Shown one piece after another: positions 15,962 through 31,921 of a stretch of DNA of 64,000 bases. Both the position numbers and the translations under genes were made by a program. The DNA comes from Rhopalosiphum padi (taxonomy: Eukaryota; Arthropoda; Insecta; Hemiptera; Aphididae), in assembly GCF_020882245.1 (NCBI RefSeq), contig NC_083599.1:74135745-74199744 (forward strand). The letters run 5' to 3'. The first letter of the stretch is position 1. Each line of letters starts with the position of its first letter. The notes beneath the pieces were generated by a model. It was not told where the DNA came from. It searched no databases and saw only the letters and a list, made by a program, of their open reading frames with translations.

Positions 15962-18900
15962 TTTCATTAGAAATTTCCCGTATCCCCATAATGTATGGAT
16001 GAATTTTTCTAATAGTAATATTTAAATTGACGGTTTTTTGGTTATTTAAATGTAAAAAGTATAAAAACTTATCAATGTATTATGCATACTGTAATGTTTT
16101 AATATTATAATGGAATCAGAGTTTTGTATATAAAATGATAACCTCATTCTACACTGGATAACTGTGATTTAAAATTATTTTACTTTTGAATTCCATCCGT
16201 AACATTTTACATAAGAAAAAACATTCAGTTATACTCCCACTGCACTCTAAGTCTTATCAAAACTATTTTCATCTTATCATTTGTTATTAGTTTATTTTTC
16301 ATAATTGTTTTGTTGTTTTATACATTTCTTGGGTGTCAATTAAATATTTTATTAAATCTTTTGATACTATGAATGTATTTATTCCAATTCTGAATTATTA
16401 GGATTTGTTCTTTGTAATAGTTGTGTATGCATATTTAAATTTTTTTCATATTATATTTTATAGTGACATTTACACTTCCGTTTATTATACTCATTTCACT
16501 GACAAAAATTTTTTCTAGATACCAGTACCACAGACTATCAAAGGATGCTGGGAATGGAACTTGCATTTGTCAAACCTGTGAAGCTACTATTATTCTAAGT
16601 TGACAAAAAAACGATAACATACTAATAAACATCAATGATTTATTGCAATACTATTTGTAAAGATTATTGATTGTAAGTTCATTTTTCATTACAAATTAAA
16701 TTTTACATATCTAAACAATTTTTTAACAAACACCATTGTCATGTTAGATTTCTTCGTAACAGTTTATATAAGCTTCATAATTTTTTTAATTTTACTATTT
16801 ATTTCATTAGAAATTTCCCGTATCCCCATAATGTATGGATGAATTTTTCTAATAGTAATATTTAAATTGACGGTTTTTTGGTTATTTAAATGTAAAAAGT
16901 ATAAAAACTTATCAATGTATTATGCATACTGTAATGTTTTAATATTATAATGGAATCAGAGTTTTGTATATAAAATGATAACCTCATTCTACACTGGATA
17001 ACAGTGATTTAAAATTATTTTACTTTTGAATTCCATCCGTAACATTTTACATAAGAAAAAACATACAGTTATACTCCCACTGCACTCTAAGTCTTATCAA
17101 AACTATTTTCATCTTATCATTTGTTATTAGTTTATTTTTCATAATTGTTTTGTTGTTTTATACATTTCTTGGGTGTCAATTAAATATTTTATTAAATCTT
17201 TTGATACTATGAATGTATTTATTCCAATTCTGAATTATTAGGATTTGTTCTTTGTAATAGTTGTGTATGCATATTTAAATTTTTTTCATATTATATTTTA
17301 TAGTGACATTTACACTTCCGTTTATTATACTCATTTAACTGACAAAAATTTTTTCTAGATACCAGTACCACAGACTATCAAAGGATGCTGGGAATGGAAC
17401 TTGCATTTGTCAAACCTGTGAAGCTACTATTATTCTAAGTTGACAAAAAAACGATAACATACTAATAAACATCAATGATTTATTGCAATACTATTTGTAA
17501 AGATTATTGATTGTAAGTTCATTTTTCATTACAAATTAAATTTTACATATCTAAACAATTTTTTAACAAACACCATTGTCATGTTAGATTTCTTCGTAAC
17601 AGTTTATATAAGCTTCATAATTTTTTTAATTTTACTATTTATTTCATTAGAAATTTCCCGTATCCCCATAATGTATGGATGAATTTTTCTAATAGTAATA
17701 TTTAAATTGACGGTTTTTTGGTTATTGAAATGTAAAAAGTATAAAAACTTATCAATGTATTATGCATACTGTAATGTTTTAATATTATAATGGAATCAGA
17801 GTTTTGTATATAAAATGATAACTTCATTCTACACTGGTTAACAGTGATTTAAAATTATTTTTCTTTTGAATTCCATCCGTAACATTTTACATAAGACGGA
17901 CCATACAGTTATACTCCCACTGCACTCTATGTCTTATCAAAACTATTTTCATCTTATCATTTGTTATTAGTTTATTTTTCATAATTGTTTTGTTGTTTTA
18001 TACATTTCTCGGGTGTCAATTAAATATTTTATTAAATCTTTTGATACTATGAATGTATTTATTCCAATTCTGAATTATTAGGATTTGTTCTTTGTAATAG
18101 TTGTGTATGCATATTTAAATTTTTTTCATATTATATTTTATAGTGACATTTACACTTCCGTTTATTATACTCATTTAACTGACAAAAATTTTTTCTAGAT
18201 ACCAGTACCACAGACTATCAAAGGATGCTGGGAATGGAACTTGCATTTGTCAAACCTGTGAATCTACTATTATTCTAAGTTGACAAAAAAACGATAACAT
18301 ACTAATAAACATCAATGATTTATTGCAATACTATTTGTAAAGATTATTGATTGTAAGTTCATTTTTCATTACAAATTAAATTTTACATATCTAAACAATT
18401 TTTTAACAAACACCATTGTCATGTTAGATTTCTTCGTAACAGTTTATATAAGCTTCATAATTTTTTTAATTTTACTATTTATTTCATTAGAAATTTCCCG
18501 TATCCCCATAATGTATGGATGAATTTTTCTAATAGTAATATTTAAATTGACGGTTTTTTGGTTATTGAAATGTAAAAAGTATAAAAACTTATCAATGTAT
18601 TATGCATACTGTAATGTTTTAATATTATAATGGAATCAGAGTTTTGTATATAAAATGATAACCTCATTCTACACTGGTTAACAGTGATTTAAAATTATTT
18701 TACTTTTGAATTCCATCCGTAACATTTTACATAAGACGGACCATACAGTTATACTCCCACTGCACTCTATGTCTTATCAAAACTATTTTCATCTTATCAT
18801 TTGTTATTAGTTTATTTTTCATAATTGTTTTGTTGTTTTATACATTTCTCGGGTGTCAATTAAATATTTTATTAAATCTTTTGATACTATGAATGTATTT

Positions 18901-21900
18901 ATTCCAATTCTGAATTATTAGGATTTGTTCTTTGTAATAGTTGTGTATGCATATTTAAATTTTTTTCATATTATATTTTATAGTGACATTTACACTTCCG
19001 TTTATTATACTCATTTAACTGACAAAAATTTTTTCTAGATACCAGTACCACAGACTATCAAAGGATGCTGGGAATGGAACTTGCATTTGTCAAACCTGTG
19101 AAGCTACTATTATTCTAAGTTGACAAAAAAACGATAACATACTAATAAACATCAATGATTTATTGCAATACTATTTGTAAAGATTATTGATTGTAAGTTC
19201 ATTTTTCATTACAAATTAAATTTTACATATCTAAACAATTTTTTAACAAACACCATTGTCATGTTAGATTTCTTCGTAACAGTTTATATAAGCTTCATAA
19301 TTTTTTTAATTTTACTATTTATTTCATTAGAAATTTCCCGTATCCCCATAATGTATGGATGAATTTTTCTAATAGTAATATTTAAATTGACGGTTTTTTG
19401 GTTATTGAAATGTAAAAAGTATAAAAACTTATCAATGTATTATGCATACTGTAATGTTTTAATATTATAATGGAATCAGAGTTTTGTATATAAAATGATA
19501 ACCTCATTCTACACTGGTTAACAGTGATTTAAAATTATTTTACTTTTGAATTCCATCCGTAACATTTTACATAAGACGGACCATACAGTTATACTCCCAC
19601 TGCACTCTATGTCTTATCAAAACTATTTTCATCTTATCATTTGTTATTAGTTTATTTTTCATAATTGTTTTGTTGTTTTATACATTTCTTGGGTGTCAAT
19701 TAAATATTTTATTAAATCTTTTGATACTATGAATGTATTTATTCCAATTCTGAATTATTAGGATTTGTTCTTTGTAATAGTTGTGTATGCATATTTAAAT
19801 TTTTTTCATATTATATTTTATAGTGACATTTACACTTCCGTTTATTATACTCATTTAACTGACAAAAATTTTTTCTAGATACCAGTACCACAGACTATCA
19901 AAGGATGCTGGGAATGGAACTTGCATTTGTCAAACCTGTGAAGCTACTATTATTCTAAGTTGACAAAAAAACGATAACATACTAATAAACATCAATGATT
20001 TATTGCAATACTATTTGTAAAGATTATTGATTGTAAGTTCATTTTTCATTACAAATTAAATTTTACATATCTAAATAATTTTTTAACAAACACCATTGTC
20101 ATGTTAGATTTCTTCGTAACAGTTTATATAAGCTTCATAATTTTTTTAATTTTACTATTTATTTCATTAGAAATTTCCCGTATCCCCATAATGTATGGAT
20201 GAATTTTTCTAATAGTAATATTTAAATTGACGGTTTTTTGGTTATTTAAATGTAAAAAGTATAAAAACTTATCAATGTATTATGCATACTGTAATGTTTT
20301 AATATTATAATGGAATCAGAGTTTTGTATATAAAATGATAACCTCATTCTACACTGGATAACTGTGATTTAAAATTATTTTACTTTTGAATTCCATCCGT
20401 AACATTTTACATAAGAAAAAACATACAGTTATACTCCCACTGCACTCTAAGTCTTATCAAAACTATTTTCATCTTATCATTTGTTATTAGTTTATTTTTC
20501 ATAATTGTTTTGTTGTTTTATACATTTCTTGGGTGTCAATTAAATATTTTATTAAATCTTTTGATACTATGAATGTATTTATTCCAATTCTGAATTATTA
20601 GGATTTGTTCTTTGTAATAGTTGTGTATGCATATTTAAATTTTTTTCATATTATATTTTATAGTGACATTTACACTTCCGTTTATTATACTCATTTAACT
20701 GATAAAAATTTTTTCTAGATACCAGTACCACAGACTATCAAAGGATGCTGGGAATGGAACTTGCATTTGTCAAACCTGTGAAGCTACTATTATTCTAAGT
20801 TGACAAAAAAACGATAACATACTAATAAACATCAATGATTTATTGCAATACTATTTGTAAAGATTATTGATTGTAAGTTCATTTTTCATTACAAATTAAA
20901 TTTTACATATCTAAACAATTTTTTAACAAACACCATTGTCATGTTAGATTTCTTCGTAACAGTTTATATAAGCTTCATAATTTTTTTAATTTTACTATTT
21001 ATTTCATTAGAAATTTCCCGTATCCCCATAATGTATGGATGAATTTTTCTAATAGTAATATTTAAATTGACGGTTTTTTGGTTATTTAAATGTAAAAAGT
21101 ATAAAAACTTATCAATGTATTATGCATACTGTAATGTTTTAATATTATAATGGAATCAGAGTTTTGTATATAAAATGATAACCTCATTCTACACTGGATA
21201 ACAGTGATTTAAAATTATTTTACTTTTGAATTCCATCCGTAACATTTTACATAAGAAAAAACATACAGTTATACTCCCACTGCACTCTAAGTCTTATCAA
21301 AACTATTTTCATCTTATCATTTGTTATTAGTTTATTTTTCATAATTGTTTTGTTGTTTTATACATTTCTCGGGTGTCAATTAAATATTTTATTAAATCTT
21401 TTGATACTATGAATGTATTTATTCCAATTCTGAATTATTAGGATTTGTTCTTTGTAATAGTTGTGTATGCATATTTAAATTTTTTTCATATTATATTTTA
21501 TAGTGACATTTACACTTCCGTTTATTATACTCATTTAACTGACAAAAATTTTTTCTAGATACCAGTACCACAGACTATCAAAGGATGCTGGGAATGGAAC
21601 TTGCATTTGTCAAACCTGTGAAGCTACTATTATTCTAAGTTGACAAAAAAACGATAACATACTAATAAACATCAATGATTTATTGCAATACTATTTGTAA
21701 AGATTATTGATTGTAAGTTCATTTTTCATTACAAATTAAATTTTACATATCTAAACAATTTTTTAACAAACACCATTGTCATGTTAGATTTCTTCGTAAC
21801 AGTTTATATAAGCTTCATAATTTTTTTAATTTTACTATTTATTTCATTAGAAATTTCCCGTATCCCCATAATGTATGGATGAATTTTTCTAATAGTAATA

Positions 21901-24900
21901 TTTAAATTGACGGTTTTTTGGTTATTTAAATGTAAAAAGTATAAAAACTTATCAATGTATTATGCATACTGTAATGTTTTAATATTATAATGGAATCAGA
22001 GTTTTGTATATAAAATGATAACCTCATTCTACACTGGATAACAGTGATTTAAAATTATTTTACTTTTGAATTCCATCCGTAACATTTTACATAAGAAAAA
22101 ACATACAGTTATACTCCCACTGCACTCTAAGTCTTATCAAAACTATTTTTATCTTATCATTTGTTATTAGTTTATTTTTCATAATTGTTTTGTTGTTTTA
22201 TACATTTCTCGGGTGTCAATTAAATATTTTATTAAATCTTTTGATACTATGAATGTATTTATTCCAATTCTGAATTATTAGGATTTGTTCTTTGTAATAG
22301 TTGTGTATGCATATTTAAATTTTTTTCATATTATATTTTATAGTGACATTTACACTTCCGTTTATTATACTCATTTAACTGACAAAAATTTTTTCTAGAT
22401 ACCAGTACCACAGACTATCAAAGGATGCTGGGAATGGAACTTGCATTTGTCAAACCTGTGAAGCTACTATTATTCTAAGTTGACAAAAAAACGATAACAT
22501 ACTAATAAACATCAATGATTTATTGCAATACTATTTGTAAAGATTATTGATTGTAAGTTCATTTTTCATTACAAATTAAATTTTACATATCTAAATAATT
22601 TTTTAACAAACACCATTGTCATGTTAGATTTCTTCGTAACAGTTTATATAAGCTTCATAATTTTTTTAATTTTACTATTTATTTCATTAGAAATTTCCCG
22701 TATCCCCATAATGTATGGATGAATTTTTCTAATAGTAATATTTAAATTGACGGTTTTTTGGTTATTGAAATGTAAAAAGTATAAAAACTTATCAATGTAT
22801 TATGCATACTGTAATGTTTTAATATTATAATGGAATCAGAGTTTTGTATATAAAATGATAACCTCATTCTACACTGGTTAACAGTGATTTAAAATTATTT
22901 TACTTTTGAATTCCATCCGTAACATTTTACATAAGACGGACCATACAGTTATACTCCCACTGCACTCTATGTCTTATCAAAACTATTTTCATCTTATCAT
23001 TTGTTATTAGTTTATTTTTCATAATTGTTTTGTTGTTTTATACATTTCTCGGGTGTCAATTAAATATTTTATTAAATCTTTTGATACTATGAATGTATTT
23101 ATTCCAATTCTGAATTATTAGGATTTGTTCTTTGTAATAGTTGTGTATGCATATTTAAATTTTTTTCATATTATATTTTATAGTGACATTTACACTTCCG
23201 TTTATTATACTCATTTAACTGACAAAAATTTTTTCTAGATACCAGTACCACAGACTATCAAAGGATGCTGGGAATGGAACTTGCATTTGTCAAACCTGTG
23301 AAGCTACTATTATTCTAAGTTGACAAAAAAACGATAACATACTAATAAACATCAATGATTTATTGCAATACTATTTGTAAAGATTATTGATTGTAAGTTC
23401 ATTTTTCATTACAAATTAAATTTTACATATCTAAATAATTTTTTAACAAACACCATTGTCATGTTAGATTTCTTCGTAACAGTTTATATAAGCTTCATAA
23501 TTTTTTTAATTTTACTATTTATTTCATTAGAAATTTCCCGTATCCCCATAATGTATGGATGAATTTTTCTAATAGTAATATTTAAATTGACGGTTTTTTG
23601 GTTATTTAAATGTAAAAAGTATAAAAACTTATCAATGTATTATGCATACTGTAATGTTTTAATATTATAATGGAATCAGAGTTTTGTATATAAAATGATA
23701 ACCTCATTCTACACTGGTTAACAGTGATTTAAAATTATTTTACTTTTGAATTCCATCCGTAACATTTTACATAAGAAAAAACATACAGTTATACTCCCAC
23801 TGCACTCTAAGTCTTATCAAAACTATTTTCATCTTATCATTTGTTATTAGTTTATTTTTCATAATTGTTTTGTTGTTTTATACATTTCTCGGGTGTCAAT
23901 TAAATATTTTATTAAATCTTTTGATACTATGAATGTATTTATTCCAATTCTGAATTATTAGGATTTGTTCTTTGTAATAGTTGTGTATGCATATTTAAAT
24001 TTTTTTCATATTATATTTTATAGTGACATTTACACTTCCGTTTATTATACTCATTTAACTGACAAAAATTTTTTCTAGATACCAGTACCACAGACTATCA
24101 AAGGATGCTGGGAATGGAACTTGCATTTGTCAAACCTGTGAAGCTACTATTATTCTAAGTTGACAAAAAAACGATAACATACTAATAAACATCAATGATT
24201 TATTGCAATACTATTTGTAAAGATTATTGATTGTAAGTTCATTTTTCATTACAAATTAAATTTTACATATCTAAACAATTTTTTAACAAACACCATTGTC
24301 ATGTTAGATTTCTTCGTAACAGTTTATATAAGCTTCATAATTTTTTTAATTTTACTATTTATTTCATTAGAAATTTCCCGTATCCCCATAATGTATGGAT
24401 GAATTTTTCTAATAGTAATATTTAAATTGACGGTTTTTTGGTTATTTAAATGTAAAAAGTATAAAAACTTATCAATGTATTATGCATACTGTAATGTTTT
24501 AATATTATAATGGAATCAGAGTTTTGTATATAAAATGATAACCTCATTCTACACTGGATAACAGTGATTTAAAATTATTTTACTTTTGAATTCCATCCGT
24601 AACATTTTACATAAGAAAAAACATACAGTTATACTCCCACTGCACTCTAAGTCTTATCAAAACTATTTTCATCTTATCATTTGTTATTAGTTTATTTTTC
24701 ATAATTGTTTTGTTGTTTTATACATTTCTCGGGTGTCAATTAAATATTTTATTAAATCTTTTGATACTATGAATGTATTTATTCCAATTCTGAATTATTA
24801 GGATTTGTTCTTTGTAATAGTTGTGTATGCATATTTAAATTTTTTTCATATTATATTTTATAGTGACATTTACACTTCCGTTTATTATACTCATTTAACT

Positions 24901-25201
24901 GACAAAAATTTTTTCTAGATACCAGTACCACAGACTATCAAAGGATGCTGGGAATGGAACTTGCATTTGTCAAACCTGTGAAGCTACTATTATTCTAAGT
25001 TGACAAAAAAACGATAACATACTAATAAACATCAATGATTTATTGCAATACTATTTGTAAAGATTATTGATTGTAAGTTCATTTTTCATTACAAATTAAA
25101 TTTTACATATCTAAATAATTTTTTAACAAACACCATTGTCATGTTAGATTTCTTCGTAACAGTTTATATAAGCTTCATAATTTTTTTAATTTTACTATTT
25201 A

Positions 25202-28200
25202 TTTCATTAGAAATTTCCCGTATCCCCATAATGTATGGATGAATTTTTCTAATAGTAATATTTAAATTGACGGTTTTTTGGTTATTTAAATGTAAAAAGT
25301 ATAAAAACTTATCAATGTATTATGCATACTGTAATGTTTTAATATTATAATGGAATCAGAGTTTTGTATATAAAATGATAACCTCATTCTACACTGGATA
25401 ACTGTGATTTAAAATTATTTTACTTTTGAATTCCATCCGTAACATTTTACATAAGAAAAAACATACAGTTATACTCCCACTGCACTCTAAGTCTTATCAA
25501 AACTATTTTCATCTTATCATTTGTTATTAGTTTATTTTTCATAATTGTTTTGTTGTTTTATACATTTCTTGGGTGTCAATTAAATATTTTATTAAATCTT
25601 TTGATACTATGAATGTATTTATTCCAATTCTGAATTACTAGGATTTGTTCTTCGTAATAGTTGTGTATGCATATTTAAATTTTTTTCATATTATATTTAA
25701 TAGTGACATTTACACTTCCGTTTATTATACTCATTTAACTGACAAAAATTTTTTCTAGATACCAGTACCACAGACTATCAAAGGATGCTGGGAATGGAAC
25801 TTGCATTTGTCAAACCTGTGAAGCTACTATTATTCTAAGTTGACAAAAAAACGATAACATACTAATAAACATCAATGATTTATTGCAATACTATTTGTAA
25901 AGATTATTGATTGTAAGTTCATTTTTCATTACAAATTAAATTTTACATATCTAAACAATTTTTTAACAAACACCATTGTCATGTTAGATTTCTTCGTAAC
26001 AGTTTTTATAAGCTTCATAATTTTTTTAATTTTACTATTTATTTCATTAGAAATTTCCCGTATCCCCATAATGTATGGATGAATTTTTCTAATAGTAATA
26101 TTTAAATTGACGGTTTTTTGGTTATTGAAATGTAAAAAGTATAAAAACTTATCAATGTATTATGCATACTGTAATGTTTTAATATTATAATGGAATCAGA
26201 GTTTTGTATATAAAATGATAACCTCATTCTACACTGGTTAACAGTGATTTAAAATTATTTTACTTTTGAATTCCATCCGTAACATTTTACATAAGACGGA
26301 CCATACAGTTATACTCCCACTGCACTCTATGTCTTATCAAAACTATTTTCATCTTATCATTTGTTATTAGTTTATTTTTCATAATTGTTTTGTTGTTTTA
26401 TACATTTCTCGGGTGTCAATTAAATATTTTATTAAATCTTTTGATACTATGAATGTATTTATTCCAATTCTGAATTATTAGGATTTGTTCTTTGTAATAG
26501 TTGTGTATGCATATTTAAATTTTTTTCATATTATATTTTATAGTGACATTTACACTTCCGTTTATTATACTCATTTAACTGACAAAAATTTTTTCTAGAT
26601 ACCAGTACCACAGACTATCAAAGGATGCTGGGAATGGAACTTGCATTTGTCAAACCTGTGAAGCTACTATTATTCTAAGTTGACAAAAAAACGATAACAT
26701 ACTAATAAACATCAATGATTTATTGCAATACTATTTGTAAAGATTATTGATTGTAAGTTCATTTTTCATTACAAATTAAATTTTACATATCTAAACAATT
26801 TTTTAACAAACACCATTGTCATGTTAGATTTCTTCGTAACAGTTTTTATAAGCTTCATAATTTTTTTAATTTTACTATTTATTTCATTAGAAATTTCCCG
26901 TATCCCCATAATGTATGGATGAATTTTTCTAATAGTAATATTTAAATTGACGGTTTTTTGGTTATTGAAATGTAAAAAGTATAAAAACTTATCAATGTAT
27001 TATGCATACTGTAATGTTTTAATATTATAATGGAATCAGAGTTTTGTATATAAAATGATAACCTCATTCTACACTGGTTAACAGTGATTTAAAATTATTT
27101 TACTTTTGAATTCCATCCGTAACATTTTACATAAGACGGACCATACAGTTATACTCCCACTGCACTCTATGTCTTATCAAAACTATTTTCATCTTATCAT
27201 TTGTTATTAGTTTATTTTTCATAATTGTTTTGTTGTTTTATACATTTCTCGGGTGTCAATTAAATATTTTATTAAATCTTTTGATACTATGAATGTATTT
27301 ATTCCAATTCTGAATTATTAGGATTTGTTCTTTGTAATAGTTGTGTATGCATATTTAAATTTTTTTCATATTATATTTTATAGTGACATTTACACTTCCG
27401 TTTATTATACTCATTTAACTGACAAAAATTTTTTCTAGATACCAGTACCACAGACTATCAAAGGATGCTGGGAATGGAACTTGCATTTGTCAAACCTGTG
27501 AAGCTACTATTATTCTAAGTTGACAAAAAAACGATAACATACTAATAAACATCAATGATTTATTGCAATACTATTTGTAAAGATTATTGATTGTAAGTTC
27601 ATTTTTCATTACAAATTAAATTTTACATATCTAAATAATTTTTTAACAAACACCATTGTCATGTTAGATTTCTTCGTAACAGTTTATATAAGCTTCATAA
27701 TTTTTTTAATTTTACTATTTATTTCATTAGAAATTTCCCGTATCCCCATAATGTATGGATGAATTTTTCTAATAGTAATATTTAAATTGACGGTTTTTTG
27801 GTTATTTAAATGTAAAAAGTATAAAAACTTATCAATGTATTATGCATACTGTAATGTTTTAATATTATAATGGAATCAGAGTTTTGTATATAAAATGATA
27901 ACCTCATTCTACACTGGATAACTGTGATTTAAAATTATTTTACTTTTGAATTCCATCCGTAACATTTTACATAAGAAAAAACATACAGTTATACTCCCAC
28001 TGCACTCTAAGTCTTATCAAAACTATTTTCATCTTATCATTTGTTATTAGTTTATTTTTCATAATTGTTTTGTTGTTTTATACATTTCTTGGGTGTCAAT
28101 TAAATATTTTATTAAATCTTTTGATACTATGAATGTATTTATTCCAATTCTGAATTATTAGGATTTGTTCTTTGTAATAGTTGTGTATGCATATTTAAAT

Positions 28201-31200
28201 TTTTTTCATATTATATTTTATAGTGACATTTACACTTCCGTTTATTATACTCATTTAACTGATAAAAATTTTTTCTAGATACCAGTACCACAGACTATCA
28301 AAGGATGCTGGGAATGGAACTTGCATTTGTCAAACCTGTGAAGCTACTATTATTCTAAGTTGACAAAAAAACGATAACATACTAATAAACATCAATGATT
28401 TATTGCAATACTATTTGTAAAGATTATTGATTGTAAGTTCATTTTTCATTACAAATTAAATTTTACATATCTAAACAATTTTTTAACAAACACCATTGTC
28501 ATGTTAGATTTCTTCGTAACAGTTTATATAAGCTTCATAATTTTTTTAATTTTACTATTTATTTCATTAGAAATTTCCCGTATCCCCATAATGTATGGAT
28601 GAATTTTACTAATAGTAATATTTAAATTGACGGTTTTTTGGTTATTTAAATGTAAAAAGTATAAAAACTTATCAATGTATTATGCATACTGTAATGTTTT
28701 AATATTATAATGGAATCAGAGTTTTGTATATAAAATGATAACCTCATTCTACACTGGATAACAGTGATTTAAAATTATTTTACTTTTGAATTCCATCCGT
28801 AACATTTTACATAAGAAAAAACATACAGTTATACTCCCACTGCACTCTAAGTCTTATCAAAACTATTTTCATCTTATCATTTGTTATTAGTTTATTTTTC
28901 ATAATTGTTTTGTTGTTTTATACATTTCTCGGGTGTCAATTAAATATTTTATTAAATCTTTTGATACTATGAATGTATTTATTCCAATTCTGAATTATTA
29001 GGATTTGTTCTTTGTAATAGTTGTGTATGCATATTTAAATTTTTTTCATATTATATTTTATAGTGACATTTACACTTCCGTTTATTATACTCATTTAACT
29101 GACAAAAATTTTTTCTAGATACCAGTACCACAGACTATCAAAGGATGCTGGGAATGGAACTTGCATTTGTCAAACCTGTGAAGCTACTATTATTCTAAGT
29201 TGACAAAAAAACGATAACATACTAATAAACATCAATGATTTATTGCAATACTATTTGTAAAGATTATTGATTGTAAGTTCATTTTTCATTACAAATTAAA
29301 TTTTACATATCTAAATAATTTTTTAACAAACACCATTGTCATGTTAGATTTCTTCGTAACAGTTTATATAAGCTTCATAATTTTTTTAATTTTACTATTT
29401 ATTTCATTAGAAATTTCCCGTATCCCCATAATGTATGGATGAATTTTTCTAATAGTAATATTTAAATTGACGGTTTTTTGGTTATTTAAATGTAAAAAGT
29501 ATAAAAACTTATCAATGTATTATGCATACTGTAATGTTTTAATATTATAATGGAATCAGAGTTTTGTATATAAAATGACAACCTCATTCTACACTGGATA
29601 ACTGTGATTTAAAATTATTTTACTTTTGAATTCCATCCGTAACATTTTACATAAGAAAAAACATACAGTTATACTCCCACTGCACTCTAAGTCTTATCAA
29701 AACTATTTTCATCTTATCATTTGTTATTAGTTTATTTTTCATAATTGTTTTGTTGTTTTATACATTTCTTGGGTGTCAATTAAATATTTTATTAAATCTT
29801 TTGATACTATGAATGTATTTATTCCAATTCTGAATTATTAGGATTTGTTCTTTGTAATAGTTGTGTATGCATATTTAAATTTTTTTCATATTATATTTTA
29901 TAGTGACATTTACACTTCCGTTTATTATACTCATTTAACTGATAAAAATTTTTTCTAGATACCAGTACCACAGACTATCAAAGGATGCTGGGAATGGAAC
30001 TTGCATTTGTCAAACCTGTGAAGCTACTATTATTCTAAGTTGACAAAAAAACGATAACATACTAATAAACATCAATGATTTATTGCAATACTATTTGTAA
30101 AGATTATTGATTGTAAGTTCATTTTTCATTACAAATTAAATTTTACATATCTAAACAATTTTTTAACAAACACCATTGTCATGTTAGATTTCTTCGTAAC
30201 AGTTTATATAAGCTTCATAATTTTTTTAATTTTACTATTTATTTCATTAGAAATTTCCCGTATCCCCATAATGTATGGATGAATTTTTCTAATAGTAATA
30301 TTTAAATTGACGGTTTTTTGGTTATTTAAATGTAAAAAGTATAAAAACTTATCAATGTATTATGCATACTGTAATGTTTTAATATTATAATGGAATCAGA
30401 GTTTTGTATATAAAATGATAACCTCATTCTACACTGGATAACAGTGATTTAAAATTATTTTACTTTTGAATTCCATCCGTAACATTTTACATAAGAAAAA
30501 ACATACAGTTATACTCCCACTGCACTCTAAGTCTTATCAAAACTATTTTCATCTTATCATTTGTTATTAGTTTATTTTTCATAATTGTTTTGTTGTTTTA
30601 TACATTTCTTGGGTGTCAATTAAATATTTTATTAAATCTTTTGATACTATGAATGTATTTATTCCAATTCTGAATTACTAGGATTTGTTCTTCGTAATAG
30701 TTGTGTATGCATATTTAAATTTTTTTCATATTATATTTAATAGTGACATTTACACTTCCGTTTATTATACTCATTTAACTGACAAAAATTTTTTCTAGAT
30801 ACCAGTACCACAGACTATCAAAGGATGCTGGGAATGGAACTTGCATTTGTCAAACCTGTGAAGCTACTATTATTCTAAGTTGACAAAAAAACGATAACAT
30901 ACTAATAAACATCAATGATTTATTGCAATACTATTTGTAAAGATTATTGATTGTAAGTTCATTTTTCATTACAAATTAAATTTTACATATCTAAACAATT
31001 TTTTAACAAACACCATTGTCATGTTAGATTTCTTCGTAACAGTTTATATAAGCTTCATAATTTTTTTAATTTTACTATTTATTTCATTAGAAATTTCCCG
31101 TATCCCCATAATGTATGGATGAATTTTTCTAATAGTAATATTTAAATTGACGGTTTTTTGGTTATTGAAATGTAAAAAGTATAAAAACTTATCAATGTAT

Positions 31201-31921
31201 TATGCATACTGTAATGTTTTAATATTATAATGGAATCAGAGTTTTGTATATAAAATGATAACCTCATTCTACACTGGTTAACAGTGATTTAAAATTATTT
31301 TACTTTTGAATTCCATCCGTAACATTTTACATAAGACGGACCATACAGTTATACTCCCACTGCACTCTATGTCTTATCAAAACTATTTTCATCTTATCAT
31401 TTGTTATTAGTTTATTTTTCATAATTGTTTTGTTGTTTTATACATTTCTCGGGTGTCAATTAAATATTTTATTAAATCTTTTGATACTATGAATGTATTT
31501 ATTCCAATTCTGAATTATTAGGATTTGTTCTTTGTAATAGTTGTGTATGCATATTTAAATTTTTTTCATATTATATTTTATAGTGACATTTACACTTCCG
31601 TTTATTATACTCATTTAACTGACAAAAATTTTTTCTAGATACCAGTACCACAGACTATCAAAGGATGCTGGGAATGGAACTTGCATTTGTCAAACCTGTG
31701 AAGCTACTATTATTCTAAGTTGACAAAAAAACGATAACATACTAATAAACATCAATGATTTATTGCAATACTATTTGTAAAGATTATTGATTGTAAGTTC
31801 ATTTTTCATTACAAATTAAATTTTACATATCTAAATAATTTTTTAACAAACACCATTGTCATGTTAGATTTCTTCGTAACAGTTTATATAAGCTTCATAA
31901 TTTTTTTAATTTTACTATTTA
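25202..31921. repeat. Eight-unit higher-order block (6720 bp)
   Basis: Order of monomer types by diagnostic sites: 25202 (ATAACTGTG, AATTACTAGG, TTTAATAG, GTTTTTATAAG); 26042 (TTATTGAAATG, GGTTAACAG, CGGACC, GTTTTTATAAG); 26882 (as previous but CTAAATAAT); 27722 (ATAACTGTG, CTGATAAAAA); 28562 (GAATTTTACT, TTTCTCGGG, CTAAATAAT); 29402 (ATAACTGTG, CTGATAAAAA); 30242 (AATTACTAGG, TTTAATAG); 31082 (TTATTGAAATG type, CTAAATAAT). The same order recurs immediately to the right with one unit fewer. Confidence 0.85.
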
